Numbered from the stretch's first letter, positions 43,395 to 53,376 are shown. The stretch: 64,000 nt of DNA from JAPHSX01 sp041554195 (GCA_041554195.1 JBFFMJ010000001.1:62001-126000), one strand, 5' to 3'. Translations and numbers: made by a program. The notes: generated from the letters alone by a model not told the origin.

Positions 43395-43951
43395 GGTGCC
43401 ACCTTCTGATCTACGATCTCCGCCAGATTAAGCAGGCGTGAACTTATTTCCAGACGGGAGTGACGAGCAGCATCAAGGTTGATGATAAAGCGAACCCGCC
43501 CCTCTTTACGGAACAGCTCAATGGTTCCCCCCGACTGGGCAAAATCAGGAATTCGACTCACCATTAAAACGGCCTTATCACGCATCGTCTCAGTAACCTG
43601 CTGATAACGCTCGCGCTCTGAGGTGGCGACATAGACGATGTGACACGACGGTGCCTCCCCCCCCTCATCCCATCGGGTGATGGTGAGCGGACGCCCCTTA
43701 ACCATCTTACCCTCGAGTCGTTCAAGCTCGACGATCAACTCGTCAGTACCCGCAAGACAGAGATTTATGTGGGCCTGCTCGTCAGCCCAGGTGCCCGCGG
43801 GCCAGCGGGTGAATTTGGCAAAGTTATAGATAAAGGCGGCCTTTAGCAGGCGCTCCTCCTGCGCCGTATCCTGTGCCAGCACCACGGGTGTAAGCAGTGG
43901 CACCAGCAGTAGGCCGAGTACTACACGGAGGCGTGTAGTCAGGCCGCGCAT
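43391..43951 (-). CDS. YfiR/DUF4154 family periplasmic protein
   Basis: A 186-residue protein with a signal peptide (ends near VVLAQDTAQE) and the DUF4154/YfiR core: LLKAAFIYNFAKFTRWPAGT and the C-terminal RVRFIINLDAARHSRLEISS. YfiR of Pseudomonas is a periplasmic regulator of a membrane diguanylate cyclase. Here it is translationally coupled to a hybrid kinase, so it may act on the periplasmic sensor of that kinase; this is inferred. Confidence 0.9.
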   Translation of the reverse strand: MRGLTTRLRVVLGLLLVPLLTPVVLAQDTAQEERLLKAAFIYNFAKFTRWPAGTWADEQAHINLCLAGTDELIVELERLEGKMVKGRPLTITRWDEGGEAPSCHIVYVATSERERYQQVTETMRDKAVLMVSRIPDFAQSGGTIELFRKEGRVRFIINLDAARHSRLEISSRLLNLAEIVDQKVAP

Positions 43952-44033
43952 TGCAGGCTCCAGGAGAAATTATATGTAGTGTGATAACCAACCATGGTTC
44001 AGTGATCGTGATCGTTCCGTTGTCATCAAAAAT

Positions 44034-46085
44034 TTAAAACTTGTAGCGCAACTCGGCATAGCCGTTACGCCCGGGTAATGGCAGGTCATTCGGCATAGAG
44101 GCACCGGTACTCGCCAACGCCTCAACATCAAACAGATTGCGCAACGAGGCGGCGAACTCCCAGTGGTCGGAGCTGGCATAGCGCAGGGTCGTATCGGTTA
44201 ACAGATAGGCCTCTGCAGTCGGGCGTGAGGAGCGCGGGCGCTCACCAACCCAGTTGCCCTGCAGGTTCCAGTTCCAGTTCGGCCGAAAGCCCCAGTCCAT
44301 ACGCAGATAGGCGTAGCGATCCGACTCGTCAGCGGCACGGTAAGCATCGTCATCCTGACTGCTAAGCGTCACATTACCGGAAACCTTGAGATCTCTTGCC
44401 GCCTGCCATTGTGCCTCTACCTCAATGCCGCGAATAGTGTGATCACCGGTATTCTCATACAACGTTACACGTTTGATAAGATCTCTCTGTATAAAATGAA
44501 ACAGATTCACATTGAATTGCAGCTCATTCGTGGCAGCATAACTGAAGGCCAGTTCCGTGGTTTGTGAAGTCTCTGGTTTAAGATCTGAGTTGGGTTGAGC
44601 ATGAGCGGTGCCTGAATATAGCTCCCGATAGGATGGAGCACGAAATGCCTCGCCATACATCAGTTTCGTTGTGAGCTTATCTGAATTTCTCCATACCATA
44701 GCCAGACGTGGATTCAGCGTATTCCCGAAATCAGAGTAGTCGTCATAACGCGCTCCAGCGGTCAGTTCTATATTCTCGGTAATAGACCAGACGTCTTGCA
44801 AATAGAGATGATTGATCGTGCGCTTATTTTCAGGGGCAAAGGCATCCGGTGTATCTGAAACATCGAGCAGCTGCGAAACATCGCCTGGATCGTTGATAAT
44901 GTGACCAACATAGTAAAGATCCTGTATCGTCCTGCCAGCACCAACCCTGATAGCATGCCTATCAAAACCGCTATACAGTCCACTCACATCCAGTGTCGTG
45001 CGGCGCTCGGCCGAGCGCATTTTATTGATCTCACCGATAGGATAGGGAGTGAAAATATCATCACTCGGATCCAAGGGCGTACCGTTATTGTCCACATACA
45101 CATAACCGGGCGGGCGCTCCTGAAAACCATCGCCGGATGTGTAGTCGAGGTGGTGGTAACGCAGCTCGGCATTCACCCCCCAGTTGTCACTGAAGTTCTC
45201 ATTGCCATAAAGCAGGTCCATGTTGTAGCGGCTGTCACTGGCCTGCGTAACAGGATCCAGTACACCGGCACCAGCCATTCCTATTTCCAGATCACTGTGG
45301 CGCATATAGTCGGCAAGCAGCCGCCAATCCCCTTTGGCGACAGAAAAACGAACATCCTGACTCTTCCAACCATAGCCGGAAATCCCTGGTGCCAGTGAAG
45401 AGCTCGGGTGGTCAACAGTCTGCTTGTCCTCCTCAATAAACGGATCATGGCCATCAGTAGCGTAGGCCTCAACAGTCAGGCCAATGTCATAACCGCCCCA
45501 GTCCCCGCCATACTGCGCCCAAGCGGTCTGTGTATTGAAGCTACCGGCACGCACACCAACCTCGTCACCATCAATCGTGCCCGCGGTTTTGCTAATGACG
45601 TTAATCACACCGGCGGAGGCGTCGGCCCCGAACAACGCAGAACCCGGTCCACGAATGATCTCTACCCGCTCAATCATGCTGGCGGGAAGCCCCTTCCAGA
45701 AGATACCAAAGCCCCACATCAGATCCCGCATCGGCACGCCATTGACCATTAATAGGGTCTGTGTGGCGTTGGCACCCCTGAACTGGATCAGCGGTCTGAA
45801 ACCAAAGCTGTTTGCCCTGACGTGAATACCGGGAACCCCCTCCAGCACATCCACCAAATTGGTGGCGCCGGTGGCCTTAATATCATCGCTGGTAATGATC
45901 GACACGACACCAGGGGCTTGAGTAAGCGTCTGCGGTGTATTGGTGGAGATCGTGATCTCCTGACTCATCAACTCTTCGAGACTAAGAGAGAGAAAGTGCT
46001 CGAACCTGTCATCGGAATTCGCCGCATGAGCGAACGATGTCTGAAGTAGGGAAACAAAGAGAGCGGTGCGGGTAAGTTTATTCAT
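44034..46085 (-). CDS. TonB-dependent outer-membrane receptor
   Basis: A 683-residue receptor. A signal peptide (MNKLTRTALFVSLLQTSFAH) and a candidate TonB box (EITISTNTP) precede the plug (about 50-165, with QAPGVVSIITSDDIKATGAT and VEIIRGPGSALFGADASAGV). A 22-strand barrel follows, ending in aromatic YAELRYKF. The ligand is unknown; no siderophore or cobalamin genes are adjacent. It is first in a minus-strand run with yfiR-like and kinase genes. Confidence 0.93.
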   Translation of the reverse strand: MNKLTRTALFVSLLQTSFAHAANSDDRFEHFLSLSLEELMSQEITISTNTPQTLTQAPGVVSIITSDDIKATGATNLVDVLEGVPGIHVRANSFGFRPLIQFRGANATQTLLMVNGVPMRDLMWGFGIFWKGLPASMIERVEIIRGPGSALFGADASAGVINVISKTAGTIDGDEVGVRAGSFNTQTAWAQYGGDWGGYDIGLTVEAYATDGHDPFIEEDKQTVDHPSSSLAPGISGYGWKSQDVRFSVAKGDWRLLADYMRHSDLEIGMAGAGVLDPVTQASDSRYNMDLLYGNENFSDNWGVNAELRYHHLDYTSGDGFQERPPGYVYVDNNGTPLDPSDDIFTPYPIGEINKMRSAERRTTLDVSGLYSGFDRHAIRVGAGRTIQDLYYVGHIINDPGDVSQLLDVSDTPDAFAPENKRTINHLYLQDVWSITENIELTAGARYDDYSDFGNTLNPRLAMVWRNSDKLTTKLMYGEAFRAPSYRELYSGTAHAQPNSDLKPETSQTTELAFSYAATNELQFNVNLFHFIQRDLIKRVTLYENTGDHTIRGIEVEAQWQAARDLKVSGNVTLSSQDDDAYRAADESDRYAYLRMDWGFRPNWNWNLQGNWVGERPRSSRPTAEAYLLTDTTLRYASSDHWEFAASLRNLFDVEALASTGASMPNDLPLPGRNGYAELRYKF

Positions 46086-46256
46086 ATCATTCCGGGCAGT
46101 AACAATCTCATTCTACTTGGTCCTCCTGTATGACAAGTACGCGACCTTGTCTATCCCATCCAGGTTGGTGATAGCAGTACACCACTTCAACTATACAACA
46201 CACACAAACCCGCGACACGTCCTCTATAACGTGAGTGAGCACTGCCTTGCGACAAG

Positions 46257-46850
46257 CTAAACCTCGCGCCGCCCATGAAAGGCATGCGACAGGGTGCCGC
46301 CATCCACATACTCCAGTTCCCCGCCCAGGGGCACGCCGTGGGCAATGCGTGTCACCCGCATACCACGACTATGCACCATATCACTGATGTAGTGAGCGGT
46401 GGCCTCTCCCTCAACGGTAGGGTTAGTGGCCAGGATCACCTCAGCAATATTGCCCTCATCTAGCCGCTGGCTTAACAGGTCGAGCCCGATATCCTCGGGG
46501 CCGATGCCGTCGAGCGGCGAGAGATGCCCCATCAACACAAAGTAGCGTCCCTGATAACCGGTGGAGTGTTCCAGTGCCTCGACATCGGTGGGGGACTCAA
46601 CCACGCACAGAATAGTCGCATCGCGCTTATCGCTGGAACAGATCGGGCAGTGGTCGTTCTCGCTCAGGGTACGGCAGCTCTGGCAGTGGCCGACCTTCTC
46701 CATCGCCTCGCTAAGGGCGGCAGCGAGGGTGAGGGCACCGCCACGGTCGCGCTCCAGCAGGTGATAGGCCATGCGTTGCGCCGACTTGGGGCCGACACCG
46801 GGCAGGCAACGTAGCGCCTCGACCAGGCGTGTGATAAGTGGACTACTCAT
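46257..46850 (-). CDS. recR: Recombination mediator RecR
   Basis: With RecF/RecO loads RecA on gapped DNA. It has 197 residues. Helix-hairpin-helix (RCLPGVGPKSAQRMAYHLL), four-Cys zinc finger (CQSCRTLSENDHCPIC) and Toprim domain (CVVESPTDVEALEHS) are intact. It directly follows ybaB. Confidence 0.97.
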   Translation of the reverse strand: MSSPLITRLVEALRCLPGVGPKSAQRMAYHLLERDRGGALTLAAALSEAMEKVGHCQSCRTLSENDHCPICSSDKRDATILCVVESPTDVEALEHSTGYQGRYFVLMGHLSPLDGIGPEDIGLDLLSQRLDEGNIAEVILATNPTVEGEATAHYISDMVHSRGMRVTRIAHGVPLGGELEYVDGGTLSHAFHGRREV

Positions 46851-46858
46851 GGGGCGGC

Positions 46859-47182
46859 TTAGAAAGGAAGTTTCATGCCACCGGGCAGATTCATACCAGC
46901 GGTGACGCTGCCCATCTTCTCCTGCGAGGTCTGCTCCAACTGACGCACCGCATCGTTAACGGCAGCGGCGATCAGGTCTTCGAGCATCTCCTTGTCATCG
47001 CCCATCAGGCTATCGTCGATGTTCACACGTTTCAGGTCGTGGCGACCGGTCATCACAACCGAGACCATGCCGCCACCGGCCTGACCGGTGACCTCGGAGT
47101 TGGCCAGTTCTTCCTGCACGCGCGCCATATCGGCCTGCATCTTCTGCGCCTGCTTCATCAAATTTCCCATTCCACCTTTCAT
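46859..47182 (-). CDS. ybaB: YbaB/EbfC nucleoid-associated protein
   Basis: A 107-residue DNA-binding protein of the YbaB/EbfC family: GNLMKQAQKMQADMARVQEE followed by VSVVMTGRHDLKRVNIDDSL. Length is standard. It sits between dnaX and recR, the conserved order. Confidence 0.96.
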   Translation of the reverse strand: MKGGMGNLMKQAQKMQADMARVQEELANSEVTGQAGGGMVSVVMTGRHDLKRVNIDDSLMGDDKEMLEDLIAAAVNDAVRQLEQTSQEKMGSVTAGMNLPGGMKLPF

Positions 47183-47268
47183 GCTTATAGCCTCTTCTGT
47201 CTGTTGGTGATGTGCCCACCATGGTCAACATGGCGAACCGTTCAATATAGCTAGTGTATCAACCCATT

Positions 47269-49014
47269 TTAGCCCTGACCGACCGGTTTAACCGAGCCGG
47301 GCTGAATGCTGCCATCAAAATGTTCGAGTATCGATTGCAGTGCGGCGTCACTCTCAATGGACTTCTCCGCCGCCTGCTGATCCGCTGCCGCCTGTTCTTT
47401 TCGCAACTGCAACGGGGTGGCGGCCGCAGGGGCACCACCCTCGATACTCAGCCGCACCTCGCCCCCCAGATAGTGGCCAAGGGCCAGCTGTAACCCCTGC
47501 TCCCACTTGGGGTTGCGCAGGTTATCAAAGGCGGGGTCCAGCGACAGGGTTACCTTGCCTGTCTGACAGCTAAGCAGGGCACAGTGCTCGGCCATCTGAC
47601 GGGTCATACCGGTAAGCGGTAACTTGGCGACCAGGGTGGCCCAGCCGGCGGCATCGCCGGGCGCGGGCATCTCGCCAACCACGGCGGGCGACTCCTGGGG
47701 GGCATTATTCTGGGGCGCGGGCGATGACTCTGCCGCCTGCATCGGTGGTGCTTCAGGTTCGGCCACTGCCGTGGGCTGAGGGGCCTCGGTCAGCGGCGGC
47801 TTCACCACGGGTTCTGCGGCGACGGCCTGGACCGGTGCCGTCTCAGGCTTCGCCGTTGGGGCCTGTTTGGCAGACGCGGACTTTTCTGTTTGCCTTGCCA
47901 CGGGAGCCGCCGGGGCTACCTCGCCCCCCCTGGCAGGCCTGAAGGCGAGCATACGCAGCATCACCATTTCAAAGCCACTGCGTGGCTCGGGAGCCAGCGG
48001 CAAATCACGTCGGCCCAGGATCGCGATCTGGTAATAGAGCTGCACCGCCTCGGGGCTGATCTCTCCGGCCAGAGCTTTAACCACCTCACCATCGCCCAGG
48101 CTCTCGTCCAGTGCGCTTGGTATCTGTTGGATCAGGGCGATACGTTGCAGCAGGCTCGCCAGCTCGGCCAACACGCCGGCGAAGTCAGGCGACTGCTCGG
48201 CCAGCGCGGCGATCACGGCAAGCAGCTGTTCGCCATCACCCGCCGCCAGTGCCTGCAGCAGCGCCGCCACCCGGTCACGCTCGATGGTGCCCAGCATCTC
48301 GCACACCTCGGCGCTATCGACCCGACCGCCGCCATAGGCGATGGACTGGTCGAGCAGGCTCAGCGCATCGCGCATCGAGCCGTCGGCGGCACGGGCGATC
48401 TCGTTGAGCGCGGCAGGCTCTGATGCCACCCCCTCTTTGTCGAGGATATGGCCCAAATGGTCGCGGATCAGCTCCGCCGGCATCCTCTTGAGATTGAACT
48501 GCAGACAGCGCGAGAGGATGGTCACCGGCAGCTTCTGCGGATCGGTCGTGGCGAGCAGGAACTTCACGTGGGGTGGCGGCTCCTCCAGCGTTTTTAACAG
48601 GGCGTTAAAGCTGTGGTTGGAGAGCATGTGCACCTCATCGATGAGGTAGACCTTGTACCGACCACGGCTCGGGGCGTACTGCACATTGTCGAGCAGGTCG
48701 CGGGTATCCTCGACCTTGGTGCGCGAGGCGGCATCCACCTCGATGAGGTCAACAAAGCGCCCCTCATCGATCTCTCGACAGGCCGAGCATTCACCACAGG
48801 GAGTGGAACTCATCCCCTGCTCGCAGTTGATCGACTTGGCGAGGATGCGCGCCACCGTGGTCTTGCCGACCCCGCGGGTGCCGGTGAATAGGAAGGCGTG
48901 ATGCAGGCGGTCGTTATCCAGCGCATTGATCAGGGCACGCAATACATGCTCCTGCCCCACCATTTCGGTGAAGTTGCGGGGACGCCACTTACGGGCCAGC
49001 ACCTGATAGCTCAT
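47269..49014 (-). CDS. dnaX: DNA polymerase III subunit gamma/tau DnaX
   Basis: The clamp-loader ATPase of the replicative polymerase. It has 581 residues. Walker A is TGTRGVGKTTVARIL (about residues 44-58). The zinc site uses cysteines in CEQGMSSTPCGECSACREI, and Walker B is VYLIDEVHML. A Pro/Ala-rich linker (about 370-470) leads to the tau-specific C-terminal domain. I see no clear slippery heptamer for making a gamma form. Confidence 0.96.
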   Translation of the reverse strand: MSYQVLARKWRPRNFTEMVGQEHVLRALINALDNDRLHHAFLFTGTRGVGKTTVARILAKSINCEQGMSSTPCGECSACREIDEGRFVDLIEVDAASRTKVEDTRDLLDNVQYAPSRGRYKVYLIDEVHMLSNHSFNALLKTLEEPPPHVKFLLATTDPQKLPVTILSRCLQFNLKRMPAELIRDHLGHILDKEGVASEPAALNEIARAADGSMRDALSLLDQSIAYGGGRVDSAEVCEMLGTIERDRVAALLQALAAGDGEQLLAVIAALAEQSPDFAGVLAELASLLQRIALIQQIPSALDESLGDGEVVKALAGEISPEAVQLYYQIAILGRRDLPLAPEPRSGFEMVMLRMLAFRPARGGEVAPAAPVARQTEKSASAKQAPTAKPETAPVQAVAAEPVVKPPLTEAPQPTAVAEPEAPPMQAAESSPAPQNNAPQESPAVVGEMPAPGDAAGWATLVAKLPLTGMTRQMAEHCALLSCQTGKVTLSLDPAFDNLRNPKWEQGLQLALGHYLGGEVRLSIEGGAPAAATPLQLRKEQAAADQQAAEKSIESDAALQSILEHFDGSIQPGSVKPVGQG

Positions 49015-49132
49015 GCCTTCACGCTCCAGAAATTACACAATAGAGGCGGCATTATAACGCAGCAAAAGGGGGATTGAAGCGGAATAGTGACCCTGGCGGG
49101 TAAATCGGTATTAATAGGGGAAATAAGAAAAG

Positions 49133-49245
49133 TGGTGACCCGCACCAGCCACACCTCGGCACCCGAATCCACCGCTGCGGCTGCTCCCTTCCAGGCCTGA
49201 CCGGGTTCACGGTTTATCGTCGCGAGGGGACCAATGCAGGTCACC
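49133..49245 (-). ncRNA. ffs: 4.5S RNA (bacterial SRP RNA)
   Basis: The minus strand carries the conserved SRP apical loop (GGTCAGGCCTGGAAGGGAGC, then AGCC). The ends pair as GGTGACC (near 49244) with GGTCACC (49134-49140), giving about 113 nt. A TATAAT -10 lies just upstream (49258-49253), and a T-rich run follows the 3' end. It is upstream of dnaX, as in many gammaproteobacteria. Confidence 0.93.
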
Positions 49246-49252
49246 GCGGCGG

Positions 49253-49258
49253 ATTATA
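49253..49258 (-). promoter_or_regulatory. -10 element of the 4.5S RNA gene
   Basis: A perfect TATAAT on the minus strand, 7 bases before the predicted 4.5S RNA 5' end. The -35 region is poor. Confidence 0.6.
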
Positions 49259-49392
49259 AAGGAGTGGCCGCGCCATTGCTACGAAAGCTGAAAATGTGCT
49301 TTGCCAATGCGTCCGTTTTGCCATCGCAATCGCTCACTGCGAAGGCAGATAAGTTATGAAAATTGAGGGATGGGGAATAAATCCTCTGAAAC

Positions 49393-49418
49393 AAAAAAGC
49401 CCCGCATATAGCGGGGCT
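49393..49418 (-). terminator. Terminator after tRNA-Ser
   Basis: On the minus strand AGCCCCGC-TATAT-GCGGGGCT is followed by six T. It begins 9 bases after the tRNA end. Confidence 0.9.
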
Positions 49419-49426
49419 CAGTTGTT

Positions 49427-49514
49427 TGGCGGAGAGGGAGGGATTCGAACCCTCGATACCTTACGGTATACACACTTTCCAGGCGTGCTCCTTCGGCCAC
49501 TCGGACACCTCTCC
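49427..49514 (-). tRNA. tRNA-Ser (GGA anticodon)
   Basis: An 88-nt tRNA with encoded CCA. The acceptor stem GGAGAGG pairs with CCTCTCC. A long variable arm (TGTATACCGTAAGGTATC region) marks a class II tRNA. The anticodon loop reads CTGGAAA, anticodon GGA, for UCC/UCU serine codons. The T-arm GGTTCGAATCC is present. Confidence 0.97.
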
Positions 49515-49557
49515 AAACTTCTCTCTCACAGCTATCTAGGCCGAAAGAGCGCGCAAG

Positions 49558-49584
49558 ATTATACCAGATGGCCCCCCGGTGCAA
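49558..49584 (-). promoter_or_regulatory. Promoter of tRNA-Ser
   Basis: On the minus strand TTGCAC and TATAAT are separated by 15 bases, with a TGG extended -10. The start would be near 49551, giving a 37-base leader before the tRNA. Confidence 0.5.
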
Positions 49585-49755
49585 CCGTCTAGCCGCTCGC
49601 CATGACGGCAGTGTGGGCGCATGATATCCTCCTCTGCACTTTCGCCTGCGCACCTTCTTAAATGGTGTATAGGTATAACCATTTTGAGAACATCTTTATA
49701 AGAAGCCGTTAAATTTTCTTAAACGGTTGTTTGAACTGCGTTGGGGACAATACGT

Positions 49756-51135
49756 ATGAACACAAAAAATTTGCGACGCCTTGGCGGGCTGGTCACGATG
49801 GCTCTCATCCCGTTAGGTGCTCAGGGTTCGGGGTTCGGCCTCATTGAGAACTCGGCCTCGGGAATGGGCAACGCCTTTGCCGGTGGCTCGGCGATTGCAG
49901 AGGATGCCAGCACACTGGCCTTCAACCCTGCCGGGATGTCCCGTTTGAAAGGATCGCAACTGGTCGCCGCTGGGCACTATGTCTCCCCTGTGGCCAATTT
50001 CTCTGACAACGGCTCGACCGACGGCCTTCCTGGGGGCAACACCCTGGAAGGTAGCGAGGTCGATAGCGGTGTTGATGCGATTGTCCTCAACCTCTATACC
50101 GTCTCCGAGCTGAACGACAAGTGGCACTTCGGTATGGCGGTGCACGCTCCCTTCGGCATGACCACCGAATATGACGATGACTGGGTGGGCCGTTACCACG
50201 CCCTGACCTCGGCACTGACCACCATCAACTTCACCCCCAGCCTGGCCTACCGGCAGTCGGACAAACTCGCCCTCGGCTTTGGCCTCACCGCCCAGTACCT
50301 TGATGTGAAGCTCAGCAGTGCCGTTGACTTTGGTGCACTCTGTGTCGCCCAGGAGCCCACAACCCTGCCCCTTGGCACCTGCAACACCATCGGGCTGGTG
50401 CCTCAGCAGAGCGATGGCTATGCCGAGATCACCGGTAGTAACTGGTCCTATGGCTGGCATGCCGGTCTGCTCTACAGCCTCTCTAAGACGCAGCGTGTCG
50501 GCCTCAGCTACCGCTCGGCGGTGACGCAGGATATAGCCGGTAAGGCCGACTTTACGGTGCCCGGTGAGGCGGCGGCCCTCATCGCCAGCAGCGGTGCCTT
50601 TATCGATACCGACGTGAATGCCAGGGTCACCCTGCCTGCCAGTGCCTCGATCAGTTACTGGCAGCAGCTCGACCCCCAAATAGCCATCATGGCCGATGCC
50701 ACCTGGACCAACTGGGCGGTGTTTGATGAACTGCGTATTGAGTACGACGAAAACGAGACCGGCTACAAGCAGCCCGATTCGGTCACCACCGAGAACTGGC
50801 AGAACACCTGGCGCGTGGCGCTGGGGATGAACTACACCCTCGATGACACCGTGATGCTGCGTGCCGGGCTGGCACTGGATCAGGCAGTGATTCCCGACGA
50901 GAGATACCGCACCCCGCGTATCCCCGATGGTGAGCGCCGCTGGCTCTCCTTTGGTGCCCGCTACAGGATCTCCGATGAGACCGTGCTCAACGCCGGTTAC
51001 TCCCACCTGTTTATGGATACGCTTGAGATGAATAACACCCTGGAGAGCTCGGAATCTAGCCTGCAGTCCACCCTTAAGGGGAGCTATGAGGCCTCGATCA
51101 ATATTTTCAGCCTGCAGCTCACCCGCAACTTCTAG
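49756..51135 (+). CDS. fadL: FadL-like outer-membrane fatty acid transporter
   Basis: A 459-residue outer-membrane beta barrel for hydrophobic compounds. The start at 49756 has GGGGAC upstream. After a signal peptide (ending near AQG), the mature end SGFGLIENSASGMGNAFAGG and AFNPAGMSRL match the FadL hatch. It ends in aromatic FSLQLTRNF. It is first in a plus-strand run with a lipase and an acyl-CoA ligase, which supports fatty acid rather than aromatic hydrocarbon uptake. Confidence 0.9.
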   Translation: MNTKNLRRLGGLVTMALIPLGAQGSGFGLIENSASGMGNAFAGGSAIAEDASTLAFNPAGMSRLKGSQLVAAGHYVSPVANFSDNGSTDGLPGGNTLEGSEVDSGVDAIVLNLYTVSELNDKWHFGMAVHAPFGMTTEYDDDWVGRYHALTSALTTINFTPSLAYRQSDKLALGFGLTAQYLDVKLSSAVDFGALCVAQEPTTLPLGTCNTIGLVPQQSDGYAEITGSNWSYGWHAGLLYSLSKTQRVGLSYRSAVTQDIAGKADFTVPGEAAALIASSGAFIDTDVNARVTLPASASISYWQQLDPQIAIMADATWTNWAVFDELRIEYDENETGYKQPDSVTTENWQNTWRVALGMNYTLDDTVMLRAGLALDQAVIPDERYRTPRIPDGERRWLSFGARYRISDETVLNAGYSHLFMDTLEMNNTLESSESSLQSTLKGSYEASINIFSLQLTRNF

Positions 51136-51159
51136 CCACAGGGAAGAGGAATTCAGACG

Positions 51160-53376
51160 ATGAACAGAACAAATATGCTTAATAAGACCCTTGGCCTGTC
51201 GCTGCTGGCCCTGGCCACGTTCACCTTCGGTGGCTGTGGTGAGGATCGCACTACCACCAATCAGGACACGCTCAATCCCGACGGTTTCTACGCCCGCTTT
51301 GACCCGGCCAACGGCGTGATCCCCTTCCCCAATAATCTACTGTTCAGTGGTAGCACTGATGGCACCCTCAATATTCCGGTAGCGGATGCAGCTGACTACA
51401 GTGACCCGCAGGTCGCGCTCAACGCCCTGGATGGTTTCTCCACCGTGGCACCGATCACCGCCCAGTTCTCCAGCGGCATCGACAGCGCTACGCTGGTGGC
51501 CGGTGAGACAGTGCGCCTGTTCGAGGCAACCCTCACCGCGGGTGCCGTCACCGCGATTAACAGCGAGTTGATTGCGGGCACCGACTACAGCGTCGTCCTC
51601 TCTCCGGTCGATACCAGCAACGCCACCATCAGTATCCTGCCGTTGCGCCCCCTTGCCGCCAACAGCAGCTATCTGGTCACCTTCAGCCGGGGAATTAGCG
51701 ATACCCTGGGCAATGCGGCCAACCCGGAGCTCTCGTATGCCCTGGCCAAGGGGACCACTCCCCTGGTTGACGACACCGGTTGTCTTATTGATCTAACCAC
51801 GTGTACCACATCCTATGGCGCATTCACCGACGACGACATCAACGACCCTGAGCCGTTGGAAACAGCGGGGCAAAAAGCGGGGAAGCTGGAACTGGTACGC
51901 CAGCTCACCAATGCCGCCGAGCTCGCCGTCGCCACCTACACCATCACCAATGATGGCACTGATACTGTGACCGATCTCGCCGCCAGCGATATCGTCTTGA
52001 GCTGGAGCTTCACCACCCAATCCATCGGCAATGTACTAAGTACCGTCTGGTCAAACACCTTGCCGAATACTATAACCGCCTCAGCCAGTTCAGTAGATCC
52101 TGCCACACTGGGACTCAGCAATGTCACTCTCCATGAAGGCACCCTGGATGTGCCTTACTACCTCAGCGCCGCCGACAGTAACTGTGACACCATCGAGACC
52201 TTTTCCAGTTGTCCGCCACTGCATGAGTACTGGAAAAATTCTGACCTGATCTTCCTCAATCCGCTCAACAACGTGCCGGTTGCCACCACCACCCAGACCG
52301 TGCCGCTGCTGATGACCCAGCCCAATACCGGCACCATGCCTGCTGGCGGCTGGCCGGTGGTGATCTTCCAGCACGGCATCACTCAGGATCGCAGCAACCT
52401 GCTGGCGGTGGCCGACACCCTGGCGACTGCCGGTTTCGCCGCGGTGGCCATCGACCTGCCGCTACACGGCATTACCGATAACACCAGTCCGCTCTACATG
52501 GCCGGGATTGAGCGCACCTTCGACCTCGACCTTATCGACAACACCACCGGGGCAGAGGGTGGCGACACCCTTATTGATGAGTCCGGTGCCCACTATCTCA
52601 ACCTCAGCAATCTGCTGGTGGGGCGCGACAACCTGCGCCAGGGCATTGTCGACCTGATGACCCTGAAGGCCAGTCTGGTCAATATTGCCAATATCGACAG
52701 CAGTAATGTCTTCTTCGTCGGTCACTCACTGGGGGCAATGGCAGGCATCCCCTTCCTCTCCTTCGAGACCGCGGTGCAGGATGCGGTGCTGGCAATGCCC
52801 GGTGGCGGCATCCCCCGACTGCTCGATGGTTCAGTCAACTATGGCCCGGAGATGGAGGCCACCCTGGCCACCGCAGGGGTCATGAAGGGCAGCGCCGACT
52901 ACGAGTCCTTCCTCACCGCCGCCCAGACCGCGCTCGACAGTGCCGACCCCATCAACTACACCAGCAGCATTGGCAACAATCGCGGCCTGCTATTGTTCGA
53001 GGTGGTGGGCGGCAACAGCTCACTGCCGGATCAAACCATCCCCAACAACCTCTGGCCCTACGCCACGACGGCCTCATCGCCCTCACCGCTGGCGGGCACT
53101 GACCCGCTGGCCGAGTCACTCGGCCTGGTGAAGGCGGACCCGGCGGATAGCACCACCACCAGCGGCATCGACCTGCAGGCCTGGGTACGCTTTAACGCCG
53201 GCCACCACGGCTCACTGCTCACTCCCAACGATGCCGATGGCAATGTTGATGCACTCTCGGAGCAGGTCACCACGGAGATGCAGTCGCAGATGGCAACCTT
53301 CCTGGCCACCACAGGAACAACCGTCACCATCAGTGACTCCACACTGATTGACGTCGTCGTTTCTACCGTGCCCTAA
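51160..53376 (+). CDS. VolA/Pla-1-type surface lipase lipoprotein
   Basis: A 738-residue lipoprotein. The signal peptide ends in a lipobox (TFGGC, Cys about residue 26). N-terminal Ig-like domains are followed by an alpha/beta hydrolase: WPVVIFQHGITQDRSNLLAV (oxyanion region) and FFVGHSLGAMAGIPF with the nucleophile Ser (GHSLG). A late GHHGS may hold the catalytic His. It resembles the Pla-1/cef family, including Vibrio VolA, a surface lysophospholipase encoded beside FadL. It lies 24 bases after fadL. Confidence 0.88.
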   Translation: MNRTNMLNKTLGLSLLALATFTFGGCGEDRTTTNQDTLNPDGFYARFDPANGVIPFPNNLLFSGSTDGTLNIPVADAADYSDPQVALNALDGFSTVAPITAQFSSGIDSATLVAGETVRLFEATLTAGAVTAINSELIAGTDYSVVLSPVDTSNATISILPLRPLAANSSYLVTFSRGISDTLGNAANPELSYALAKGTTPLVDDTGCLIDLTTCTTSYGAFTDDDINDPEPLETAGQKAGKLELVRQLTNAAELAVATYTITNDGTDTVTDLAASDIVLSWSFTTQSIGNVLSTVWSNTLPNTITASASSVDPATLGLSNVTLHEGTLDVPYYLSAADSNCDTIETFSSCPPLHEYWKNSDLIFLNPLNNVPVATTTQTVPLLMTQPNTGTMPAGGWPVVIFQHGITQDRSNLLAVADTLATAGFAAVAIDLPLHGITDNTSPLYMAGIERTFDLDLIDNTTGAEGGDTLIDESGAHYLNLSNLLVGRDNLRQGIVDLMTLKASLVNIANIDSSNVFFVGHSLGAMAGIPFLSFETAVQDAVLAMPGGGIPRLLDGSVNYGPEMEATLATAGVMKGSADYESFLTAAQTALDSADPINYTSSIGNNRGLLLFEVVGGNSSLPDQTIPNNLWPYATTASSPSPLAGTDPLAESLGLVKADPADSTTTSGIDLQAWVRFNAGHHGSLLTPNDADGNVDALSEQVTTEMQSQMATFLATTGTTVTISDSTLIDVVVSTVP

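Noticed and set aside
47269..49014. Programmed frameshift in dnaX
   Set aside because: No A-AAA-AAG-type slippery heptamer with a stimulatory hairpin could be recognised.
49356..49592. Open frame containing GEGGIRTLDT across tRNA-Ser
   Set aside because: A well-known artefact of translating the tRNA-Ser gene and its flanks on the opposite strand.
49813..51006. 397-codon minus-strand open frame opposite fadL
   Set aside because: Antisense shadow; fadL has signal peptide, ribosome site and family motifs.
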